Shown here: positions 57,993 to 64,000 of the stretch, in pieces
Layout: the number at the start of each line of letters is the position of its first letter
Numbering within the stretch: the stretch's first letter is position 1
NCBI GenBank assembly: GCA_032615215.1
Contig: CP128431.1
Location: 62,001 to 126,000, forward strand
DNA from: Microbulbifer sp. MKSA007
GTDB lineage: Bacteria; Pseudomonadota; Gammaproteobacteria; Pseudomonadales; Cellvibrionaceae
Length of the DNA stretch: 64,000 bases
Reading direction: 5' to 3'
Position numbers and translations under genes: made by a program
The notes under the pieces: generated by a model
What the model saw: only the letters and a program-made list of their open reading frames with translations
Databases searched by the model: none
Told to the model about the DNA's origin: nothing

Positions 57993-59315
57993 CTACATGA
58001 TACTCGGCAGGTAACTGGTGACCATTGGCACCTTCACCAGAAGGATGATCAGGATAAGCAGCATGATCCAGTAGGGTGCTGCCCCCTTAAAGATCTGGCC
58101 CAAGGTGATTGCGGGGTCATTGAGCGCCGCTTTCACCGTGTAAACGCAGAGCCCGAGTGGAGGTGTCAAGATACCTGCTTCGATTGCCAGGATCGCGATA
58201 ATTGCAAACTGGAGGGGCTCGTAACCTGCCGCGATTGCAATCGGAGCAAAGATCGGAATGGACAGTAGAATGATCGAGTTGGAGTCGATGAACATGCCCA
58301 TGATGAACCAGACAAAGACCATCACCACCAGCAGCATTCCCGGAGACAGACCCCAGCCACCAATCACGCCGTCTACCAGATCAATAACCCCGCCGAATGC
58401 CAGCAGACGACCATAGAAAGAACCAAAGATTAGCAGCAAAAGCAGAGGTGCTGAGACGCGACCTGTGTGCAGGATCGATTCAACGATCTGATCTTTCTTC
58501 AAACCTTTGATCAGAGCCAGGATGAAGCCCAGCAGAGCACCGAAACCAGCAGCTTCAGTCGGCGTAAACCAGCCAAACCAGATACCGCCGAGTACGAGGA
58601 AGATCACACAGATGGTGCCCAGACCACCAATGTATTCAACACGGCCCAGTGGTTCCTCATTGTACTGAACCTGATCATTCCCCTTGGTTTCACCAAGCCA
58701 TTCCGGTCTGAAGATCGCCAGCCCGACAACATACAGCGCGAACAAGGTTGCCAGAGCGAGGCCCGGAATAAGGGCAGCCGCAAAGAGTTTGCCAATCGAC
58801 ATCTCTGTGAGCATGCCATAGATGATCAGCAGCGTGCTTGGCGGAATGAGCATGCCGAGACACGCACTCCCGGCAATACAACCAAGAGAGATGGAGTCAT
58901 TGTAGTTCTGCTGCTTCATTTCCGGATAAGCAATCCGGGTGAAGGTAGCTGCAGACGCAATGCTTACCCCAACAGCAGCTGCAAAGACGGTGTTACCAGC
59001 AACCGTTGCCACAGCCAGCCGGCCAGGAAGGCGACGGAATGCCTTGTTCATGACCCGGTATAAGTCTTTCGCCGCGCCACTACGCGCTAAAAACTCACCC
59101 ATCAGAACGAACAGGGGAATGACCGCAAAAACATACTCTCTCAATGCTTCAATCAGCGTGGTGGAGAGAAGCGTCATGGCCAGATCAAAACTGCCGGAGA
59201 AAGCCCAGACACCTGCGATTGTTACCAGACCCAATGCGACAAAGATATGGAAGCCAGCAAAGATCAAAAGTAGCAGACCGCCAAACATGCAGGAGACAAG
59301 CGTAAGTTCGGACAT
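57993..59315 (-). CDS. TRAP transporter large permease (DctM-like), second system
   Basis: 440 residues, about 12 membrane helices, with VIPLFVLMGEFLARSG (about 66-81) and GCIAGSACLGMLIPPSTLLIIYGMLTE (about 144-170). Starts two bases after the small-permease stop. It works with the binding protein 59964-61061; the downstream dehydrogenases and KDG kinase point to a sugar acid as ligand. Confidence 0.92.
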   Translation of the reverse strand: MSELTLVSCMFGGLLLLIFAGFHIFVALGLVTIAGVWAFSGSFDLAMTLLSTTLIEALREYVFAVIPLFVLMGEFLARSGAAKDLYRVMNKAFRRLPGRLAVATVAGNTVFAAAVGVSIASAATFTRIAYPEMKQQNYNDSISLGCIAGSACLGMLIPPSTLLIIYGMLTEMSIGKLFAAALIPGLALATLFALYVVGLAIFRPEWLGETKGNDQVQYNEEPLGRVEYIGGLGTICVIFLVLGGIWFGWFTPTEAAGFGALLGFILALIKGLKKDQIVESILHTGRVSAPLLLLLIFGSFYGRLLAFGGVIDLVDGVIGGWGLSPGMLLVVMVFVWFIMGMFIDSNSIILLSIPIFAPIAIAAGYEPLQFAIIAILAIEAGILTPPLGLCVYTVKAALNDPAITLGQIFKGAAPYWIMLLILIILLVKVPMVTSYLPSIM

Positions 59316-59317
59316 GA

Positions 59318-59827
59318 TCAGAGCTCTTCTTGAGAAACTGAGGAATTACTGCCAGCCACAGCATCAAAGGCGCGAAGCAAGTAATTGAGGAAGGCAAGAC
59401 AGCAGCAGAAAACCACGATTGTTCTTACCGGATAGACGGGAAAGCGAAACTGGCCGCCGCCAAAGTACTCGCCAATGCTCCATGAGTGCAGCATTGGTTC
59501 CCACGAGGCATAAATCATCATTCCGAGCAGTGCTGCACCTGCAAGCTCACCGAGCAGTCGAACGAATTTCTTCAAGCCTTTGGGAAGTAAATTTACGAAC
59601 ATGTCCGTGTGGAACATGCCATTTGTCTGGATGGAGTAAGAGATTTGAAGAAATGCGATAACAACAATAATATTGCTCACAATTTCTACTGTGCCAGTCA
59701 AAGGCTTATTGAATAAGCCACGCCCCAGAACATCCAACACAATCAAAGAAGTGACAAACAGTATTAGAAGCGCACTCAACATGTACACCCCTCTGTTTAT
59801 GGCACTTATTGCGCTTCTTATTGTCAT
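59318..59827 (-). CDS. TRAP transporter small permease (DctQ-like), second system
   Basis: 169 residues, four membrane helices (MLSALLILFVTSLIVLDVLGRG; VSNIIVVIAFLQISYSI; LLGELAGAALLGMMIYAS; RTIVVFCCCLAFLNYLL). The normal DctQ length, unlike the extended copy at 51629. The GRGLFNKPLTGTVEI loop is typical. Coupled to the large permease gene. Confidence 0.9.
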   Translation of the reverse strand: MTIRSAISAINRGVYMLSALLILFVTSLIVLDVLGRGLFNKPLTGTVEIVSNIIVVIAFLQISYSIQTNGMFHTDMFVNLLPKGLKKFVRLLGELAGAALLGMMIYASWEPMLHSWSIGEYFGGGQFRFPVYPVRTIVVFCCCLAFLNYLLRAFDAVAGSNSSVSQEEL

Positions 59828-59928
59828 CTGCGCCCCACATACGCACTAAAGGTAGGAAATAACCAGAGGATCCAGAATCAGGCCCTGCAATGACTTGCCG
59901 CTTTAAACTCAGAGCAAGTGGCGCCACT

Positions 59929-59953
59929 GGCCGGGAGGGATCACCTCCCGGCC
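59929..59953 (-). repeat. Strong stem-loop between second TRAP binding-protein and permease genes
   Basis: Perfect 10-bp GC-rich stem GGCCGGGAGG/CCTCCCGGCC with a 5-base loop, 10 bases past the binding-protein stop and about 100 bases before the small-permease start. Same location as the hairpin in the first TRAP operon; no U-run, so a processing or attenuation element fits better than full termination. Confidence 0.65.
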
Positions 59954-59963
59954 GAACGCAGTC

Positions 59964-61061
59964 CTATTTGATCTGGTATTCGTGTGGCCACTGATAGCCG
60001 AGTTCTTTCAGGTTCTTGATGTAAGTTCTGAAGATCTCGGTGCCAGGAGCACCACGAGAGGTTGCTTCTTCTGCCTGACGGTTCGGATACTCAGCCAGAC
60101 CACGAGCCCATTTTGCTTGTTCTTCAACTGGCAGGTTGATGATGTTTGTGCCAGCCGCTTTCAGGTGCTCTAGCCCTTTCGCATCTGCTTCGTTCGCCAG
60201 CTCTGAAGAGTGGACTTCATACTCAGCTGAAACTTCGAGGAAGATGTCCTGAACTTCTTTTGGAAGCTTGTTCCAGCGGTCCAGATTCATATTGATGGAA
60301 AGTGCAGATGGGGATCCGAAGTTCGCCACGGTAAAGTTCGTGCCCACTTCCTGCAGCTTGAAGCCATAGTAAGGTCCAGGGAAAATAACCAGGCCGTCAT
60401 AAATGCCAGACTTCAAAGCGTTGTAAGCTTCGCCCAGGTTGGTTGTAACAGGCGCAACACCAGTGCCTTCAAACCACAGCAGGTTTGGTCCGCCCGCACC
60501 AACCTTCTTGCCTTTCAGGTCTTCAAACTTCTCAAATGGGAAGGTTGTGCCAATACCGTAGTTGCCGTTTGCACCAATTGCGAGCAGCTTCTGGTTATAT
60601 TTTTCTTCGAAAGATTTTGTGAGCCAAGGCACTTCATCAAACGTTGCGCGTACAGCTTTTGTCGCCATAACAGCGTCGCCAGTCTGGAAAGGGAAGTAGA
60701 ATGGGAAATTCTGAACAAACAGCTCAGTGATATGAGGGTAATTGATAACACCAATATCAATCAGACCCTTCTGGGTTGCACCCAGAGTTTCTGGCAGTTT
60801 AACCAATGAACCAGAATAAGCTTTGATCCATTTGATTTTATGGTCAGTCCGCTCTTCAACGCGTTTGGCCACTTCAGGAAGGAATTGATATTCCAAGGCT
60901 TCCATATGGGAGAGGCCTTTGACAGGGTGGCCGGAACCTACCCGAAATGAAAAGGTATCTGCAAGTGATGTCGATACCAATGCAAGACTAGCTGCTGCAA
61001 ATACAGCACTCCCAAGGGCAGTGCCCAGTGTTAAGCGTGATCTTTTAACGTCGTTTTTCAC
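59964..61061 (-). CDS. TRAP transporter substrate-binding protein (DctP-like), second system
   Basis: 365 residues from GTG 61061, which has AGGGAG at the right distance; the frame could open at GTG 61085, but that overlaps the LacI stop and lacks a ribosome site. A Tat-less signal peptide (SAVFAAASLALVSTSLA) is cleaved before DTFSFRVGSGHP. The region KVGAGGPNLLWFEGTGVAPVTTNLGEAYNALKSGIYDG is the family core, but the usual Arg of the RVxG motif is replaced by a KVGAGG stretch, so the ligand contact may differ from dicarboxylate binders. Confidence 0.9.
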   Translation of the reverse strand: MKNDVKRSRLTLGTALGSAVFAAASLALVSTSLADTFSFRVGSGHPVKGLSHMEALEYQFLPEVAKRVEERTDHKIKWIKAYSGSLVKLPETLGATQKGLIDIGVINYPHITELFVQNFPFYFPFQTGDAVMATKAVRATFDEVPWLTKSFEEKYNQKLLAIGANGNYGIGTTFPFEKFEDLKGKKVGAGGPNLLWFEGTGVAPVTTNLGEAYNALKSGIYDGLVIFPGPYYGFKLQEVGTNFTVANFGSPSALSINMNLDRWNKLPKEVQDIFLEVSAEYEVHSSELANEADAKGLEHLKAAGTNIINLPVEEQAKWARGLAEYPNRQAEEATSRGAPGTEIFRTYIKNLKELGYQWPHEYQIK

Positions 61062-61081
61062 GATTTTCTCCCTGTGTAAAG

Positions 61082-62101
61082 TCACTTAACTTGATTATTA
61101 TCTTTTGAGACACTCGATCTTTCTACAAGCAATGGGGCTTGATCGAGAATTTCCAGTTTCTTGTTTGAACTTGTTTTGCCAGAGCAAATCATCCGCACTG
61201 CTTCCAGTCCCATAGTGCGAAGAGGCATTTTCACAACTGTCAGTGCCGGCCGAACAAACTCAGCCAAGTTGACGTCATTAATACCGATGACAGAGACATC
61301 CTCTGGAACGCGTTTTCCAGCATCGTTCAGATAAGCCAGCGCTCCCACGGCTGACATAGCGTTCGATACCAAAATCGCTGTAATGTCTGGGCGTTGCTCA
61401 AACAGCTTCTTTGCTGCGTGATATCCGCTCTCATAATTAGGATTTGCCGCAGCTATAGCGCTTTCACTGATTGGCAGGCTTGCCTCCACAAGCGCCTGCT
61501 TCCAACCATCCAAACGAGCCTCACTGAACTGAAGGTTTCTTTTGGTGCTGATAACGCCGATATTCTTATGTCCGTGATCAATCAGATACTGCGTCGCCAT
61601 TTTTCCTGCGAGAAGATCATCCATACGCAGAACCGGAGCAATGTTGATATCGCCAGATTGCAGGAAAACGAGTGGGATTTTGCGACTGACAGCATGCTCA
61701 ATCGCTTTGTCGAGCTCTGTGCCTGCACCTTGAAGTATAAGTCCGTCTACTCCGCCACCGGCAATAAGGCTTTCAATCTTGGATACGTTGGCGCCAAGAC
61801 TATCTGCCTCTCCAACCAGAATAATCTTGTCGAATTCAGAGGCACCAGCTTGCGCGCCAGCAACGATCTCTGAGTAAACGGGATTAGTAATGTCATGCAC
61901 AACGAGTGCAAGAAGTCCTGTTTCTGAGGATCGAAGAGACCGGGCTGCCACGTTTGGCTTATATCCGGTTTCCTCAATAATCGCCTGAACGCGTGCTCTG
62001 GTTGCAGCACTAACACGGAGTTTTTTATCTCCGTTGACGATCCTCGACACAACGCTTGGAGAGACACCTGCACGATTTGCAATGTCTGTAATTGTAACCA
62101 C
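61082..62101 (-). CDS. LacI family transcriptional repressor
   Basis: 339 residues. HTH at residues 3-23 (ITDIANRAGVSPSVVSRIVNG) with the hinge helix PNVAARSLRSSETG, then a periplasmic-binding-like ligand domain. Start GTG 62101 with GGGGAG upstream. First gene of the long minus-strand sugar-acid operon and divergent from the CaiB-like gene. The spacer contains repeated TGGTAAAA half-sites that are the natural operators. It would derepress TRAP uptake and sugar-acid catabolism on ligand binding. Confidence 0.92.
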   Translation of the reverse strand: MVTITDIANRAGVSPSVVSRIVNGDKKLRVSAATRARVQAIIEETGYKPNVAARSLRSSETGLLALVVHDITNPVYSEIVAGAQAGASEFDKIILVGEADSLGANVSKIESLIAGGGVDGLILQGAGTELDKAIEHAVSRKIPLVFLQSGDINIAPVLRMDDLLAGKMATQYLIDHGHKNIGVISTKRNLQFSEARLDGWKQALVEASLPISESAIAAANPNYESGYHAAKKLFEQRPDITAILVSNAMSAVGALAYLNDAGKRVPEDVSVIGINDVNLAEFVRPALTVVKMPLRTMGLEAVRMICSGKTSSNKKLEILDQAPLLVERSSVSKDNNQVK

Positions 62102-62168
62102 CCTAGGCTCCCCTGTGTTGGCTCATCGAAAAAACTCGATTCGAAATCAATTCGTAATTTTGGTAGCA

Positions 62169-62230
62169 TTGGTAAAACGATTGCTCAACACTTTTACCAA
62201 ATTTTTTTTGAGTGGTAAAACGTTGTACCC
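62169..62230. promoter_or_regulatory. LacI-type operator cluster (TGGTAAAA half-sites)
   Basis: Three half-sites: TTGGTAAAA (62169-62177), its exact reverse complement TTTTACCAA (62192-62200), and TGGTAAAACG-TTGTACCC (62213-62230), an imperfect LacI palindrome centred on CG matching at six of eight paired positions. All lie between the LacI start (62101) and the CaiB-like start (62455). The remaining 353-base spacer is AT-rich, with no gene I can support. Confidence 0.6.
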
Positions 62231-62454
62231 ATGAATACGGATTCTCTGAAAAAGATATTTTTTGCTCTTTACAAAATTCAAAATTCGGGAAACGTTTGGC
62301 GTAACGGATGAACCCTTCACACAAAAATAGGGCCATTCGCTTCTTTCAATTTATCCCACTTAGCGCCTCGAAATTCTATTTCGAGCGGGTTGCTTCCTGC
62401 GGCCTGCGATAGCTCATGGGTTTTTGAATATTGAGATAATCTAAAGAGGTAAAA

Positions 62455-63645
62455 ATGAGTACTGCTAAGCAGGTTGGGGCTCTTGAAGGGATCAGGGTAC
62501 TTGACTTTACGCAGATGATGCTTGGTCCACTGTGCACACAAAACCTGGCTGACCTTGGAGCTGATGTCATCAAAGTTGAGCGCCCGGGAAAAGGCGAATG
62601 GATTCGTTCTATGCCTATTCTCGGCGAGCTGGTTGGCGGTGATGGTGCTGCATTTCATGCATTCAACCGCAACAAGCGTTCCATCACCGTCAACCTGAAG
62701 GCTGAAGAAGGCCGTGCAGCGCTCCTTGAAATGGCAAAAAACTGCGATGTTGTCGTCGAAAACTACCGTTCCGGCGTCATGGATCGTCTCGGGCTGGGGT
62801 ATGAGGACTTCAAAAAGGTCAATCCAAAAATCATTTATGCCTCCGGCAACGGTTGGGGCACCTATAGCTATCTCGCTAAAGACAATTGGCCGGGGCAGGA
62901 TCTTCTGATTCAGGCCATGTCTGGCATCATGTTCAACACCGGTAAAAAGAGCGATGCACCAACAGCTTGCGGCACCGCAGTTGCAGACTTTGCAGCCTCA
63001 CAAGCATTGGCGATTGGCATTCTCGGCGCAATCATCGCCCGCAACACACACGGTGTAGGCCAGAAGCTGGAAACAAACCTCTACTCAGCAACCCTCGCGA
63101 TGATGGGTCAGGAGAACTTTGCCGTTCTCAATCAGGACATCGCTCTGGAGCGCTCCGAAGCAGGTATTGCATCTGCATGGAATGATGCGCCTTACGGCAG
63201 CTACCCAACAAAAGACGGTTGGGTCTGCATCGCGATGTGCCCGCTGGACAAACTAGGCGACATCCTTGGCAGTGAGGAACTCGGTAAATTGGATTCCTGG
63301 GAAGAGCGCAACGAAGCAAAACGCCTCATTGAATCTCTGACAGTCGCCAAAACCACCGAAGAGTGGATGAAACAGTTCCGCGAACAGGATGTTTGGGCAG
63401 CGCCAATCCGAAACGCGCATGAAGCCATGCAGGAACTGGTTGATCTGGATTCTGGCCGACTGGTCACTATGCAGCACCCGGTAGCGGGCGAAGTCAAAGC
63501 GGTGGGCAATCCAATCACGCTATACGGAACTCCAGTCCAGACAAAATCCGCTGCACCAACCGTTGGCCAGCACACAGAAGAAGTTATCACTGAAATGCTG
63601 GGCGAGGATACCTATCGCAAACTCAACGAAGCTGGAGCACTTTGA
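62455..63645 (+). CDS. CaiB/BaiF family (family III) CoA-transferase
   Basis: 396 residues. N-terminal LEGIRVLDFTQMMLGPLCTQNLADLGADVIKVERPGKG is diagnostic, and the catalytic Asp lies in GTAVADFAASQA (near residue 173). It transfers CoA between carboxylates by an aspartyl anhydride mechanism. AGAGG lies 5 bases before ATG 62455. Followed after one base by a crotonase gene, as in carnitine-type and other acid-activation operons, and divergent from the LacI gene, whose operators may control it too. Substrate unknown. Confidence 0.93.
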   Translation: MSTAKQVGALEGIRVLDFTQMMLGPLCTQNLADLGADVIKVERPGKGEWIRSMPILGELVGGDGAAFHAFNRNKRSITVNLKAEEGRAALLEMAKNCDVVVENYRSGVMDRLGLGYEDFKKVNPKIIYASGNGWGTYSYLAKDNWPGQDLLIQAMSGIMFNTGKKSDAPTACGTAVADFAASQALAIGILGAIIARNTHGVGQKLETNLYSATLAMMGQENFAVLNQDIALERSEAGIASAWNDAPYGSYPTKDGWVCIAMCPLDKLGDILGSEELGKLDSWEERNEAKRLIESLTVAKTTEEWMKQFREQDVWAAPIRNAHEAMQELVDLDSGRLVTMQHPVAGEVKAVGNPITLYGTPVQTKSAAPTVGQHTEEVITEMLGEDTYRKLNEAGAL

Positions 63646-63646
63646 G

Positions 63647-64000
63647 ATGGAAGAACGTCTCCATAAACATCTGGTAGTTGAGCGCAAAGGCCCCATCGAA
63701 ATCTTGCGCATTGACCGGGAAGAAGCTCTGGGAGCTCTCAACTTCGAAATTCAGGAAGCCATCGGCAACTATGTGAATGAGCTTTATGCACGTAAAGACG
63801 AAGTTCGCGTGTTGATCATCACGGGAACTGGCCGCGGTTTTGTAGCTGGCGCAGATATCACGGGCTACCATAATGTAGGGCAAACAGTCTTCGACGACTT
63901 CCAGCGTCGTTCCCGCCAGACCTTTGATGCCATCGCGAACCTGCCACAAGTCACCATTTGTGCAGTCAATGGATATGCTCTGGGCGGCGGTTTCGAGATC
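63647..64000 (+). CDS. Enoyl-CoA hydratase/isomerase family, 3'-truncated by window edge
   Basis: The first 118 codons of a crotonase: VLIITGTGRGFVAGADI (oxyanion segment, about 57-66 onward) and VNGYALGGGFEI at the edge. The ATG 63647 lies one base after the CoA-transferase stop (TGAG-ATG), so translation is coupled. In FVAGADIT the usual F-C/S-A-G-x-D pattern is intact, which fits hydratases. It presumably acts on the CoA ester made by the upstream enzyme. Confidence 0.9.
   Translation, partial: MEERLHKHLVVERKGPIEILRIDREEALGALNFEIQEAIGNYVNELYARKDEVRVLIITGTGRGFVAGADITGYHNVGQTVFDDFQRRSRQTFDAIANLPQVTICAVNGYALGGGFEI

Noticed and set aside
58467..59063. 198-codon plus-strand frame
   Set aside because: Antisense to the TRAP large permease; composition typical of the complement of membrane-protein codons.

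Overview
The window looks like a chromosomal stretch of a marine alphaproteobacterium, most probably Pseudovibrio. Grounds: moderate GC, two TRAP uptake operons, sugar-acid and acyl-CoA catabolism with LacI, FCD-GntR and MocR regulators, and above all a hybrid NRPS-PKS locus whose module count matches what I recall of the pseudovibriamide (ppp) cluster (heptapeptide A; nonadepsipeptide B derived from it). That identification is from memory plus architecture, not from a search.

Region 1 (1-3394): the 3' end of a sensor kinase overlapping a periplasmic binding protein gene, a GNAT acetyltransferase and an MFS transporter.

Region 2 (3500-41614): the biosynthetic locus. A five-gene minus-strand operon (MFS exporter, GSCFA protein, SGNH protein, unknown 210-aa protein, TauD-type dioxygenase) diverges from four giant plus-strand synthase genes. 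PppA is A-T-C-A-T-C(dual C/E-like)-A-T. PppB is C-A-T-C-A-T-Cy-A-T-Ox. PppC is docking-C-A-T-TE. PppD is A-T-C-A-T-KS-KR-ACP-TE with no acyltransferase. A minus-strand pair (type II thioesterase, Sfp-type PPTase) closes the locus. Specificity residues read by eye suggest aromatic(Phe-like)-Thr-Gly / Arg-Pro-Cys(thiazole) / Gln for PppA-B-C (seven residues), and Ile/Val-like-Pro-C2 for PppD (two residues plus one reduced ketide). The start of pppB is split by an apparent one-base frameshift in a C4 run.

Region 3 (41615-50281): a three-hairpin spacer, a crotonase/family I CoA-transferase operon divergent from a MocR regulator that has a 22-bp-phased direct repeat upstream, a BCCT transporter, an FAD oxidoreductase, and a divergent FCD-GntR regulator.

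Region 4 (50319-62101): a first TRAP operon (P-Q-M), then a long minus-strand sugar-acid operon: LacI regulator, TRAP P-Q-M, a signal-less solute-binding-like protein, an SDR, an idonate-dehydrogenase-like MDR enzyme, and KDG kinase. Both TRAP operons carry a stem-loop between the P and Q genes.

Region 5 (62102-64000): a spacer with LacI-type half-sites, then a CaiB/BaiF CoA-transferase and a crotonase running off the window. I saw no tRNA, rRNA, CRISPR, transposase or phage gene.
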